A DNA stretch of 64,000 nt from Kumtagia sp052180275. GTDB taxonomy: Bacteria > Pseudomonadota > Alphaproteobacteria > Rhizobiales > Rhizobiaceae. Below the pieces are notes generated by a model. The model was given only the letters and a program-made list of their open reading frames with translations, was not told the DNA's origin and did not search any database. This document shows, one piece after another, positions 24,769 to 33,370 of this stretch. How positions within the stretch are numbered: the stretch's first letter is position 1; each line of letters begins with the position of its first letter. The DNA is taken from contig NZ_CP197465.1 of NCBI RefSeq assembly GCF_052180275.1, forward strand, positions 5,146,001 through 5,210,000, read 5' to 3'. The position numbers and the translations under genes are program-made.

Positions 24769-25892
24769 CCGAGCTCCTTCCCCCGATCGGCATGCTGGCC
24801 GAACTCACCCACCGCTGCCCGCTGCAATGCCCCTACTGCTCCAACCCCACGGAGCTCCTGAAAGCCAACCGCGAGCTCGACACGGACACCTGGCTCTATC
24901 TCTTCCGCCAGGCCGCCGATCTCGGCGTCTTGCAGGTGCATCTTTCCGGCGGCGAGCCGACGCTGCGCCGCGACCTCGAGCAACTGGTCGCCGGGCTTTC
25001 TTCGCGCGGCGTCTACACCAACCTCATCACCGCCGGCGTGGGCATCGCCGAAGGCCGCATCGAGGCGCTGGCCGAAGCCGGGCTCGACCACCTCCAACTC
25101 AGCTTCCAGGGCGCAAAACCCGCCACCACCGAACTGGTCTCCAACCATGCCGGCAGCCATGAGAAGAAGCTGGAGACGGCGCGCCGGGCGCGCGCCGCCG
25201 GCCTGCCGCTCACCATCAACGCGCCGATCCACCGCCACAACATCGAGGAGGTGCCGGCCTTCATCGAGCTGGCGCTGTCGCTCGGGGCCGAGCGGCTGGA
25301 GATCGCCAATGTGCAATATTCCGGCTGGGCGCTGGTCAACCGCGACGCGCTGATGCCCGACCGCGCGGCCGTCGACCGCCAGGCCGAAATCGTCGAGCAG
25401 GCGCGCGAAAAACTGACCGGCATCCTCAACATCGACTTCGTCACCCCCGACTATTTCGCCACCTACCCAAAGCCGTGCATGGGCGGCTGGGCGCGCGACG
25501 CCTTCATGGTGGCCCCCGACGGCACGGTGCTGCCCTGCCACGCCGCCGCTTCCATCCCACAGCTCACCTTCGAAAAATTCGGCGACCGCTCGCTCTCCGA
25601 GATCTGGCGCGATTCCCCCGCCTTCAACGCCTTTCGCGGCACCGACTGGATGCAAGCCCCTTGCAAAAACTGCGAGCGCCGCGAAATCGACTGGGGCGGC
25701 TGCCGCTGCCAGGCGATGGCCATCGCCGGCGACCCCGCCGCTACCGACCCCGCCTGCGCGAAATCCCCCCTGCACGCCCGCATGGCCCGCCTGATCGAGG
25801 AGGCGCAGGCCGCCGCGCGCGCCAATCGCGACGAGCCGTTCGTCTATCGCCGCATCGGGGCCGTCGCGCGGCAGCGGGAATTGGTGGGGTGA
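24765..25892 (+). CDS. pqqE: PqqE, radical SAM enzyme of PQQ biosynthesis
   Basis: A 375-residue radical SAM/SPASM enzyme that forms the carbon-carbon bond between Glu and Tyr of PqqA. The SAM cluster motif is C18-PLQ-C22-PY-C25, followed by the GGEPTLRRDL segment. The C-terminal SPASM domain holds further cluster Cys in CHAAASIPQ, CKNCERREIDWGGCRC and the final TDPAC. The ATG overlaps the pqqD stop. It is the last gene of the pqq operon; a 500-base non-coding stretch follows. Confidence 0.97.
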   Translation: MTELLPPIGMLAELTHRCPLQCPYCSNPTELLKANRELDTDTWLYLFRQAADLGVLQVHLSGGEPTLRRDLEQLVAGLSSRGVYTNLITAGVGIAEGRIEALAEAGLDHLQLSFQGAKPATTELVSNHAGSHEKKLETARRARAAGLPLTINAPIHRHNIEEVPAFIELALSLGAERLEIANVQYSGWALVNRDALMPDRAAVDRQAEIVEQAREKLTGILNIDFVTPDYFATYPKPCMGGWARDAFMVAPDGTVLPCHAAASIPQLTFEKFGDRSLSEIWRDSPAFNAFRGTDWMQAPCKNCERREIDWGGCRCQAMAIAGDPAATDPACAKSPLHARMARLIEEAQAAARANRDEPFVYRRIGAVARQRELVG

Positions 25893-26088
25893 GGGCGCGG
25901 AGCAGCCGGCTTTACGAAGTATTTTGGTTCATTCATCTGAAATGAGCCCAAAGTAGTTACCTGCACCTCTGCGCCGTCCGAAAGCATTCGCTCACGATCA
26001 ACTTTGCGACCGTCCGGGATTGAAAGCGGTCATTTCATCAGAGCGCCCGGGCACCAGGAACTAATCCTTCGACGGCATACACACACGC

Positions 26089-26105
26089 CTATGTAATTTA
26101 CATAG
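26089..26105. promoter_or_regulatory. 17-base palindrome, candidate operator upstream of the sulfatase
   Basis: CTATGTAATTTACATAG: two perfect eight-base arms (CTATGTAA/TTACATAG) around one T. It lies about 295 bases before the sulfatase start in an AT-rich island. The form suits a dimeric regulator; no such gene lies beside it. Confidence 0.5.
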
Positions 26106-26358
26106 CGCCGCCGGCCCGTCGGGAGTAGCGTGGCTCGCCAGGAGGATGGCGTGTGGCGCTATATAAGAGAAAATCAGACGAGAACTTGGCAAGCATCTTA
26201 TAGGTGCTGCCTATCGCCGGCTGAGAACTTGTCTCAGTGCAAAGGCTGGCGTCCCGGCGAAATGCGAAACCAGAGGAGGAGCTTCATAAGTAGCGATCTT
26301 GGCAATGAAAATTGAGAGGAGGCGGCACTTGTCTGTTGCCTCGTTGGAAATGGGCACA

Positions 26359-26384
26359 GGGCTGCCGGCCCGTTTCGGGCAGCC
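26359..26384 (+). promoter_or_regulatory. Hairpin next to the sulfatase ribosome binding site
   Basis: GGCTGCC and GGCAGCC form a seven-base-pair stem ending only two bases before GGAAGGAA, the presumed ribosome binding site. Its position suggests an effect on translation or transcript stability. Confidence 0.4.
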
Positions 26385-26399
26385 GGAAGGAATTCTCAG

Positions 26400-28106
26400 A
26401 TGAGTATGCTTCGGAATATGTGGCTAGGCGTGCCCGTATCGCTGGCAGTCCTTGCTGTATCAAACCTTCCATCCACTGCGCAGGATGCGCAAAGGCCCAA
26501 CATCCTGTTCGTCATGGGCGATGATATCGGCTGGATGCAGCCCAGCATCTATCATCAAGGCCTGATGGTCGGCGAGACGCCCAACATCGACCGTATCGGC
26601 CAGGAGGGCGCGAAATTCATGACCTACTATGCCGAGCAGAGCTGCACGGCTGGTCGCACGGCCTTCATTACCGGCATGCAGCCGGTGCGCGTCGGCATGG
26701 TCCTGCCGGAAATTCCCGGGAGCCCTTCCTATCTGAGGGCCGGCACGCCTCACCTTGCCCGGTTCCTGAATGATCTTGGCTACACGACAGGCGAGTTTGG
26801 CAAGAACCATCTCGGAGATACCACCGAATCTCTGCCGACGGCTCACGGATTCCAGGAGTTCTGGGGCTACCTCTATCACCTCGACGCCATGCAGGGGGTA
26901 AGCTTCCCCGACATCAACAAGACCCCGACCGAGCAGGGGATCGCGCCGCCTTGCCGAAACACGCCGATCCCCGGCATAGCGCAAGACCCCGCCGCCGTGG
27001 ATCCCAAGACAACGACCTGCCTGACGCCGCCGCGTCCGATGCTCGCCTGCGCATCCTCCGATGGGTCCCCGGCAAATCAGTCCTGCAAGGACGAGGGGCC
27101 ACTGACTCTGGAGCGTTCGAAGACCATCGACGAGGAAATTTCCGCCAAGGTCATAGACTTCCTCGACAGGAACGATCCGGAAAAGACCAAGAAGCCGTTC
27201 TTCGTCTGGTACAACCCGGCTCGCATGCACATCACGACGGTGTTGCCCGACAAATATCTGAACATGGTCGGCGAGCCCGGCGGCAAGGACTGGGGCGTCA
27301 ACGAAGCCGGCATGAAGCAGATGGACGACAACATCGGCTACGTCTTGAAGAAACTGGAGGAAATGGGCGAACTCGACAACACCATCGTCGTCTTCACCAC
27401 CGACAATGGCGCCGAGACGATCACCTTCCCCGACGGAGGCGTGACGCCGTTCAAGGGCGGCAAGCTCAGCACGTGGGAAGGCGGCATGCGTGCCCCGCTG
27501 GTCGTGCGCTGGCCGGGGCACATCGAGCCCGGCACGGTTAAGAACGACATGTTCTCGGCGCTCGACTGGCTGCCGACGCTCGTGAACATCGCAGGCGGCC
27601 CGAAGGGCGACGAGTTGAAGAAAAAGATCGAGGCGGGCCAATATCCCGGTATCGTCAAGACCACGCTCGACGGGATCGACCAGCGCGACTTCCTGGAAGG
27701 CAAGGCACCCTCGGCGCGCGATTCCTTCCTGTATTACTCCGGCAAGGAGCCCTCGGCCGTCCGCTACAAGAACTGGAAGATGTATTTCGCCATGGTGTCG
27801 GACGATCCTGCCGGCTTCATCGCCGGGGTGATGCCCTACTCGTGGACGCAGGTCGTTAATATCAAGCGCGATCCGTTCGAGACTTCGGTCGGACAGCAGA
27901 TCAAGACACTCTTTGGCATGGGCGGCGCCATCGCTTCACCGTCCACCGCCTACGTCTATGACTGGAACATACTGCCGATCGGTCAGCAATTGTGGCTGAA
28001 GCATCTCGAGACCTACATCACCTACCCGCCCCTTCAGGACCCTGCAAGCTACAATCTGGAGCAGGTGATGCAGCAGGTCCGCAGCATGAAGGCCGGCCAC
28101 GACTGA
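26400..28106 (+). CDS. Type I sulfatase (arylsulfatase family), exported
   Basis: A 568-residue sulfatase with an N-terminal signal (SLAVLAVSNLPSTAQ). The metal site begins NILFVMGDDIGW (D41, D42), and the formylglycine motif is C82-T-A-G-R86, matching C-x-A/P-x-R, so it is of the Cys type. TTDNGAE supplies later metal ligands and FKGGKLSTWEGGMRAPLVV is characteristic. Members remove sulfate from aryl or sugar esters; the substrate is not readable. A maturation enzyme is not in the window. GGAAGGAATTCTCAG precedes the ATG. It stands apart from the pqq operon. Confidence 0.9.
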   Translation: MSMLRNMWLGVPVSLAVLAVSNLPSTAQDAQRPNILFVMGDDIGWMQPSIYHQGLMVGETPNIDRIGQEGAKFMTYYAEQSCTAGRTAFITGMQPVRVGMVLPEIPGSPSYLRAGTPHLARFLNDLGYTTGEFGKNHLGDTTESLPTAHGFQEFWGYLYHLDAMQGVSFPDINKTPTEQGIAPPCRNTPIPGIAQDPAAVDPKTTTCLTPPRPMLACASSDGSPANQSCKDEGPLTLERSKTIDEEISAKVIDFLDRNDPEKTKKPFFVWYNPARMHITTVLPDKYLNMVGEPGGKDWGVNEAGMKQMDDNIGYVLKKLEEMGELDNTIVVFTTDNGAETITFPDGGVTPFKGGKLSTWEGGMRAPLVVRWPGHIEPGTVKNDMFSALDWLPTLVNIAGGPKGDELKKKIEAGQYPGIVKTTLDGIDQRDFLEGKAPSARDSFLYYSGKEPSAVRYKNWKMYFAMVSDDPAGFIAGVMPYSWTQVVNIKRDPFETSVGQQIKTLFGMGGAIASPSTAYVYDWNILPIGQQLWLKHLETYITYPPLQDPASYNLEQVMQQVRSMKAGHD

Positions 28107-28117
28107 TCCGCCAATGC

Positions 28118-28145
28118 CGGACGCCCCGCCGAGGGGGCGTCCGGC
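28118..28145 (+). terminator. Terminator-like hairpin after the sulfatase gene
   Basis: CCGGACGCCCC pairs with GGGGCGTCCGG (11 base pairs, short loop), 12 bases after the stop codon. No T-run follows, so it is an imperfect intrinsic terminator at best. Confidence 0.6.
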
Positions 28146-28214
28146 CACACGAGGGCGTGTGGCAGCTTTGCGCGCCCGGCCACTGCCTGTGCTGCCGGCT
28201 TGCTGCGCTTGTGA

Positions 28215-28325
28215 CACAGCCGGTCGCGCGCCCTTCATCGGCGGAACAACGCTGGCGGCGGCGGTGCTGATTTCCTGCGCCACCCGGTCGGTACCGCCCA
28301 TGTGGCGGATAAGGATAATATCGTT
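28215..28325 (-). pseudogene. Decayed fragment of folP (C-terminal part)
   Basis: On the minus strand this stretch encodes IRHMGGTDRVAQEIS followed by TAAASVVPPMKGARP. The intact folP at 28940-29776 has IRHVAGADRLAQDTG followed by TVATSVILRMKGALI. About 16 of 28 positions agree, with the same spacing; upstream the match fades (LLRHEICND against LLVGTSRKR). The similarity also shows at DNA level (TCCTGCGCCACCCGGTCGGT against TCCTGCGCCAGCCGGTCGGC). No N-terminal part of the enzyme is present. It is best read as a remnant of a partial duplication or of a second folP. Confidence 0.5.
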
Positions 28326-28451
28326 GCAGATTTCGTGGCGCAAAAGCACACCCTCAAGTAACGTCCACCGAGCATTTTTTCGACGCCGACTTCGCGAAGC
28401 AATTGCAAGCTTGAGGCTTGAGACATGTCTTGAAACAAGGAGGGATCTACG

Positions 28452-28778
28452 ATGATGAAATATCACTCGAAGCACGTACTGCTAACGCTTGCGATCATTG
28501 GCTGTGGTATGGCTCGGATCGGGAACGCGGCGGAAGAACCCCGCCTGGGAACCATAGTTCCCGAGGGCGAAATGACGATATTTTGTCAAAAGGCGGTAGC
28601 GGCGAAATTTGAGGCGCAGCCCGAGGACATTACGACCGATCCTCCAATTCGACGTGAAGGAAAGCTTCTGGTGTTGGGCACGGTGGACAGCGAAGACGAC
28701 GACCGCGATGCCGGCTTCGACTGCCGTTTCGAAGAGAATGGAGCCTATCTCGGAATAATCGGCGCCCCCTCCGATTGA
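28452..28778 (+). CDS. Small secreted hypothetical protein, 108 residues
   Basis: The ORF has a strong ribosome binding site (AAGGAGGGATCTAC) and a signal peptide (HVLLTLAIIGCGMARIGNAA). The mature part is acidic, with two Cys (in TIFCQKAV and GFDCRFE) that could pair, and a run DSEDDDRDAGFD. No family is recognised. It is flanked by the sulfatase and folP and has lower GC content than most of the window, like the sulfatase. A periplasmic role is likely from the signal alone. Confidence 0.65.
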   Translation: MMKYHSKHVLLTLAIIGCGMARIGNAAEEPRLGTIVPEGEMTIFCQKAVAAKFEAQPEDITTDPPIRREGKLLVLGTVDSEDDDRDAGFDCRFEENGAYLGIIGAPSD

Positions 28779-28904
28779 GAAATCAGGAGGCGGATCTTTG
28801 GCGGTGTTATGGCATCGATCGTCGCCACATGACCGCTGACTAAACCCGGGGAATCTTAAGGCGGCTTTGGAGCTGGCCGCTGATCTCCACCTGCTCCCAA
28901 ATCT

Positions 28905-28929
28905 TCAGGGTCGGGTTATCCCGACCTGA
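28905..28929 (-). terminator. Hairpin downstream of folP
   Basis: TCAGGGTCGGG and CCCGACCTGA pair around TTAT with one bulged base, 11 bases beyond the folP stop on the minus strand. There is no strong T-run. Confidence 0.5.
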
Positions 28930-28939
28930 GACATCGCCT

Positions 28940-29776
28940 CTAGGGATGAAGAGCCTCCCTCTCCACCATCGCATCCGCAAACGCCAGCGCATCCCGGTTC
29001 ATCGCCACATTGTGCACCCGGAAAATCAGCGCGCCTTTCATGCGCAAAATGACGCTGGTGGCGACGGTGCCTGTATCCTGCGCCAGCCGGTCGGCGCCGG
29101 CCACGTGGCGGATCATGCGTTTGCGCGAGGTGCCGACCAGCAGCGGGAAGCCCAGCGTTTTCAGCTCACTGAACCGCGCCATGACCTGAAGGTTCTCCTC
29201 ATAATCCTTGGCGAAGCCGAAACCGGGGTCGAGCACGATGCGGTCGTCCGGAATGCCGGCCGCCGCGGCGATCTCCAGCGAGCGTCTGAGGAAGAAAAAC
29301 TGGTCCTCGATGACATCCGGCAGCTTTTCGCGGTCGCGGCCGGTGTGCATGATGACCAGTCCCGCCCCGGTGTCGGCCGCCACTTTTGCGATGTCCGGCT
29401 CGCGCTGCAGCCCGTGCACGTCGTTGACGATATGGGCGCCGGCCGCCACCGCCAGCCGCGCCGTCCCGGCGCGATAGGTGTCGACCGAGATCAAACACCC
29501 CTGCCCCGCCACAGCCGCGATGACCGGAAGTATGCGCGCCTGCTCGTCGGCCGCCGAAACCGGCGTGGCATTCGGCCTGGTCGACTCGCCGCCGACGTCG
29601 ATGATATCAGCGCCCTCCTCCACCATCTTCCTCGCCTGGGCGATCGCCCGCTCCGGCCGGTCGAACTCGCCGCCGTCCGAAAAACTATCCGGCGTCACAT
29701 TGAGGATGCCCATCAGGATCGATTTGTCGCCGAGGTCGAGGTGGCGTCCGTGGGCAAGCTGCCAGCGTCTCGTCAT
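28940..29776 (-). CDS. folP: Dihydropteroate synthase
   Basis: A 278-residue TIM-barrel enzyme that joins p-aminobenzoate to 6-hydroxymethyl-dihydropterin diphosphate in folate synthesis; it is the sulfonamide target. The family signature is MGILNVTPDSFSDGG near residues 22-36, followed by GADIIDVGGESTRPNA, ISVDTYRA, HIVNDV, LDPGFGFAK and PLLVGTSRKRMI. ATG 29776 with GGCGGA upstream is preferred to a TTG 15 bases earlier. No folB or folK is adjacent in the window. A decayed copy of its 3' part lies at 28215-28325. Confidence 0.96.
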   Translation of the reverse strand: MTRRWQLAHGRHLDLGDKSILMGILNVTPDSFSDGGEFDRPERAIAQARKMVEEGADIIDVGGESTRPNATPVSAADEQARILPVIAAVAGQGCLISVDTYRAGTARLAVAAGAHIVNDVHGLQREPDIAKVAADTGAGLVIMHTGRDREKLPDVIEDQFFFLRRSLEIAAAAGIPDDRIVLDPGFGFAKDYEENLQVMARFSELKTLGFPLLVGTSRKRMIRHVAGADRLAQDTGTVATSVILRMKGALIFRVHNVAMNRDALAFADAMVEREALHP

Positions 29777-30055
29777 GGATAATCCGCCCAAAATCCTGTG
29801 CGCCCGCGCGCCATGAAACCGTCAACACCAAACGCCGCGCCGTCAAGCGAACTCGGCCTTTTCGGCAGTGCGAACCGGCAAAAACATGCCTTTCGTGAAG
29901 CCCGTCGCGGCATTTTGCCAGCGAGTTCCGCGCAAACCTTTGAAAAGGCTTGATCTTCCGGACTTCACGCCGGTTTTTCCATATGGCTGCCGAGCCAGGG
30001 GTGGAAAGCCCAAGTCCTTGTATTCGTTTCGTTTCCCAGGAAATTCGGCCGGCGA

Positions 30056-31096
30056 CTACGCCTTCCGCCGCCACTTGGCCGGTTCGACGGCGCGCTTCTC
30101 CTCGGCGGCCTTGTAGGCGGCGTCGACCAGCGCGAAAGTCTTCAGATTGTCCTCGCCGGACGTGTCCGCCGGCACGCCCTTTTTCAGGCAATCCAGGAAA
30201 TGCGCACAGGCGTTGTAGGCGCCTTCCTGGCTGGCGTGCCAGGGCTCGCTGGTCCATGGGCGCAGCGGCGATCCTATCGATTCTTCAAGCACTTGGCCGT
30301 TGCTGGTGACGGACATGCGCATGCCGATGTCGACCACGACCGCGCCGCGCTCGCCCTCGATCTCGACCAGCGTTTCGGGAAATGCGTCCGGCAATTTGCG
30401 CGAGCCGTAGGTGCATTCGACGACGCTGACGGCGTCGCTCTCGTGCCGCAGCATCATGGTGGCGGTCTCCTCCGCCCTCACCTTCGGGTTGCGGCGCTGC
30501 GCCTCGCAAGAAATGTGCCTGACCTCGCCCATGAAAAAGCGTGCGAGATCAAGCACATGGATGCCGACATCGGCGATAGCCAGGCGCTCCTCGTCGTAGA
30601 AATAGGGCTGCGTCTTGTAGATGTCGTAGCCGGTGCGGAAATTGATGCGCGCCCATGTCGGCAGGCCGATCGCGCCGCTGTCGATCACCCTTTTGACGTG
30701 CCGCATCGGCGTCTGGAACCGGAAATTCTCGTGCACCGCCAACCAGATACCGGCTTTCGCCGCCGCATCGACGATCGCCACGCAATCGTCCCAGCCGGTC
30801 GCGAACGGCTTTTGCACGATCGCCGCCACACCCCGCCCGATCGCCAGTTCGGCCAGCGGCCGGTGCGTCTCGTGGCGGGTCACGATATCGACCACATCAA
30901 GCCTCTCCGCGTCCAGCATCTTTGCCGCATCGGTGTACCAGGGGGCGCCGAAGCCGCGCCCGGCGGCCTGCGCCTTGGCCCGATCGACGTCGCAGACGGC
31001 GGCGAGCAGCGCCCCGTCCGGTTTCAATTCAGCCCATGAATTCAAATGGTTCTGCGCATAGAAACCGCAGCCGATGACGCCGACGCGAATGGTCAT
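30056..31096 (-). CDS. Gfo/Idh/MocA family NAD(P)-dependent oxidoreductase
   Basis: A 346-residue protein with an N-terminal Rossmann fold (IRVGVIGCGFYAQNHLNSW), the conserved EKP-type segment in the variant form VQKPFATG, and a C-terminal substrate domain with ADVGIHVLDLARFFMG, in which the His matches the usual catalytic position. Such enzymes oxidise or reduce sugars, inositols or sugar acids. Start 31096 is chosen because the Rossmann strand begins there. It is a single gene behind folP, without neighbours that reveal its substrate. Confidence 0.88.
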   Translation of the reverse strand: MTIRVGVIGCGFYAQNHLNSWAELKPDGALLAAVCDVDRAKAQAAGRGFGAPWYTDAAKMLDAERLDVVDIVTRHETHRPLAELAIGRGVAAIVQKPFATGWDDCVAIVDAAAKAGIWLAVHENFRFQTPMRHVKRVIDSGAIGLPTWARINFRTGYDIYKTQPYFYDEERLAIADVGIHVLDLARFFMGEVRHISCEAQRRNPKVRAEETATMMLRHESDAVSVVECTYGSRKLPDAFPETLVEIEGERGAVVVDIGMRMSVTSNGQVLEESIGSPLRPWTSEPWHASQEGAYNACAHFLDCLKKGVPADTSGEDNLKTFALVDAAYKAAEEKRAVEPAKWRRKA

Positions 31097-31209
31097 TTGT
31101 TTCCGATCCCCCCACAATCCCGGTTCGGGCATACCGAAACCGGATGTCCCGACCTCTACCACGTCGAAGGTTTTCATAAAGATCCGCCGACGGTGGGAAC
31201 GCTCCCGGT

Positions 31210-31884
31210 TCAATCGGAAAAGCGCCATTCCTCCACAGGGTTATGGGTCGAAGCACCATAGGGACTGTGGATCAGCGTAAAACTCTTCGCCTTCCAGCCG
31301 ACGGGTTCGACAGCCCGCTCCGCCAGAACCCGCGGCGAATACAGCATGATCACATGCGGCGTGAAGGATTTCACCACCGTCCGGCCCAGCCCGGCCTTCC
31401 GTATCTCCTCGCCCAGTGCGTGGTGAAAATCATAGAGCGAACCCAGCCCATCCGTAGCCCGCAGCACCAGCGGGTGATTGTTGCGTGGGTTGGCAAAACT
31501 CAAGGCGCGGCCGAATTCCACGTCGAAAGCCTGCATGTGGAGCGCCGCTGCCGCCTCAAGCGCCTGGGTCTTGATGCCTTCCGGCAGGCCTTCATACATG
31601 CCGAGCGCATGGATCGAGATGTGAAGGCAGTGGTCCGAGATCAGAGTTCCCTTCATTTCCGCCTCGCTCATCAATCTGGACCGGATGTCGCCAATAGCGG
31701 GGGCGACAGCGCATGGCACGCGGATGGCGAAGAACAGATTGTCGAGCCGTGTGATTTCAAGGCCGGGAATCGGTGGCTGCGGTTCTGCCGGCTTTCGCGG
31801 GCGGCGCGAATGCACAGGCTTGCGCTCGGGTCGATCCACCGCCTGTTCGGGTTCGTCCAGTCCCAGATCCAGCTGCATCCGCAT
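31210..31884 (-). CDS. 2'-5' RNA ligase/LigT-like phosphoesterase
   Basis: A protein of about 224 residues with a basic, Pro-rich N-terminal segment followed by the two-His phosphoesterase fold. The two motifs read H-I-S-I (in CLHISIHALG) and H-V-I-M (in FTPHVIMLY); the classical form is HxT/Sx in both, so the second motif lacks the hydroxyl residue. Relatives act on 2',3'-cyclic phosphates or on 2'-5' bonds. The start is uncertain (31884 or 31878) because no ribosome binding site is obvious. It diverges from the Mct-like gene. Confidence 0.7.
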   Translation of the reverse strand: MRMQLDLGLDEPEQAVDRPERKPVHSRRPRKPAEPQPPIPGLEITRLDNLFFAIRVPCAVAPAIGDIRSRLMSEAEMKGTLISDHCLHISIHALGMYEGLPEGIKTQALEAAAALHMQAFDVEFGRALSFANPRNNHPLVLRATDGLGSLYDFHHALGEEIRKAGLGRTVVKSFTPHVIMLYSPRVLAERAVEPVGWKAKSFTLIHSPYGASTHNPVEEWRFSD

Positions 31885-32140
31885 AAAATAGAACAAACAG
31901 GAAACATTTTGAAGACAGCACGTGCCGAGGCCGGGACGGCGATGGCGCGCCGAACGGTGGCTGTTCGCACAGACACGGGATCGCTTCCACTTGCCGAGGC
32001 GGCGTTCCACGGTTTACGCAAACGGCAATCGATGCAAAGGTGCATCGTGGCCTGTCGGGTCTGAACAGGCCGGAGAGGCGACGGCGACGCCGCGACGGAA
32101 TGCTCCGCGCCTCGTTTCGAGAAGACGGGGCGCAGTCGGA

Positions 32141-33370
32141 ATGTACAAACTTCTCAAAGGCATGCGGATCGTCGAGGCGGCGTCGTTCATCGCCGCGCCA
32201 TCCTGTGGGCTGCACCTTTTGCAGCTCGGCGCGGAGGTGGTCCGCATCGACCAGATCGGCGGCGGGCCGGACTTTTTCCGCTGGCCACGCGCAGCCGGCG
32301 CCAGCCTCTATTGGGAGGGACTGAACAAGGGCAAGAAGTCGATCGCCGTCGACCTCGGCAGCCCGCAGGGCCGCGAACTGGTGACCAGCCTGATCGCCGC
32401 GCCCGGCCCGGACCGGGGCATGTTCCTCACCAATTTTCCGGCTGCGGGTTTCCTCTCCTATGAGCGTCTGAAGGCAAAGCGCGACGACCTGATCGTGCTG
32501 CGTGTCATGGGCCGGCCGGACGGCACGACCGCCGTCGATTATACGGTGAACTCCGCCATCGGCATTCCGCAGATGACCGGCCCGGTCTCGATGGGCGACG
32601 AACCGGTGAACCATGTGCTGCCAGCGTGGGACCTTCTGGCCGGGGCCTACGCCGCCTTCACGCTGCTGGCGGCCGAGCGCCATCGGCGCGATACCGGCCA
32701 GGGCCAGGAGATTCGCGTGCCGCTGAGCGACGTCGCCATGGCGAGCCTCGGCCATCTCGGCCAGATCGCCGAGACTGCGATCACAGGGGCCGACCGGCCG
32801 CGTTACGGCAACGAGCTTTTCGGCGCGTTCGGGCGGGATTTCGTCACACGCGACGGCAAGCGAATCATGATCGTGGCGATCACCCAGCGGCAATGGTCGG
32901 GGCTTGTCGAAGTGCTCGGCATCGGCGAGGCGGTCGAGCGCGCCGAGGAAGCGGCCGGCGTATCGTTTGCCCGCGACGAAGGCGTGCGGTTCGAGCATCG
33001 AGAGACGCTCAATCCGCTGGTGGCGGCCGCGATCGCCGGGCGAAACCAAGGCGAACTGACCGCCGCACTCGATGCCGCCGGTGGCTGCTGGGGGCCGTAT
33101 CGGACGCTGTCGCAGGCGCTTTCCGAGGACCCCGATCTTTCGGAAGCGAATCCGGTCTTCGCCAAGGTTCAGCACCCGAGCGGCCCGGCCTATCTCACGC
33201 CCGGCTCGGCGGCGAGTTTTAGCGGTCAAGAACGAGACCTGCCAGGACGCTCGCCTGTGCTCGGCGAGCATACGGACGAGGTGCTTGTGGACATTCTCGG
33301 CCTGTCGGAGACTGAGATCGGCGCGCTGCACGACAGGAAGATCGTCGCCGGGCCGGAGACGCAGAATTGA
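32141..33370 (+). CDS. mct: Family III CoA-transferase, 2-methylfumaryl-CoA isomerase (Mct)-like
   Basis: A 409-residue member of the CaiB/BaiF CoA-transferases. Several segments match the mesaconyl-C1-CoA:C4-CoA intramolecular transferases rather than general family members: LRVMGRPDGTTAVDYTVNS, VNHVLPAWDLLAGAYAAF, and ELFGAFGRDFVTRDG. Such an enzyme moves CoA from the C1 to the C4 carboxyl of 2-methylfumarate. The next gene, overlapping by four bases, encodes a methylsuccinyl-CoA dehydrogenase that makes just this substrate, which supports the call. The subfamily is judged by eye; another CoA-ester substrate is possible. Confidence 0.68.
   Translation: MYKLLKGMRIVEAASFIAAPSCGLHLLQLGAEVVRIDQIGGGPDFFRWPRAAGASLYWEGLNKGKKSIAVDLGSPQGRELVTSLIAAPGPDRGMFLTNFPAAGFLSYERLKAKRDDLIVLRVMGRPDGTTAVDYTVNSAIGIPQMTGPVSMGDEPVNHVLPAWDLLAGAYAAFTLLAAERHRRDTGQGQEIRVPLSDVAMASLGHLGQIAETAITGADRPRYGNELFGAFGRDFVTRDGKRIMIVAITQRQWSGLVEVLGIGEAVERAEEAAGVSFARDEGVRFEHRETLNPLVAAAIAGRNQGELTAALDAAGGCWGPYRTLSQALSEDPDLSEANPVFAKVQHPSGPAYLTPGSAASFSGQERDLPGRSPVLGEHTDEVLVDILGLSETEIGALHDRKIVAGPETQN

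Larger units (their letters stand above)
25893..26399 (+). other. Non-coding stretch between pqqE and the sulfatase gene
   Basis: About 500 bases of lower GC content with no convincing gene; an open frame at 26130-26315 has no family resemblance and a poor start. It probably holds the sulfatase promoter and a leader of 150-300 bases. A palindrome at 26089-26105 and a hairpin at 26359-26384 are listed separately. Confidence 0.5.

Noticed and set aside
26130..26315. 61-codon ORF before the sulfatase gene
   Set aside because: GTG start without a good ribosome binding site, and composition unlike neighbouring genes; more likely leader RNA.
27936..28475. 179-codon minus-strand ORF spanning the sulfatase end and the folP remnant
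   Set aside because: Only the folP-like stretch has any resemblance; the rest is antisense to the sulfatase. It is treated as a pseudogene fragment.
31885..32010. Extension of the RNA ligase-like protein to 266 residues
   Set aside because: The added residues are basic and without resemblance, and there is no supporting ribosome binding site.
31922..32140. N-terminal extension of the Mct-like protein
   Set aside because: The conserved N-terminus of the family starts at MYKLLKGMRIVEAA (32141); upstream residues are antisense to the RNA ligase-like gene.
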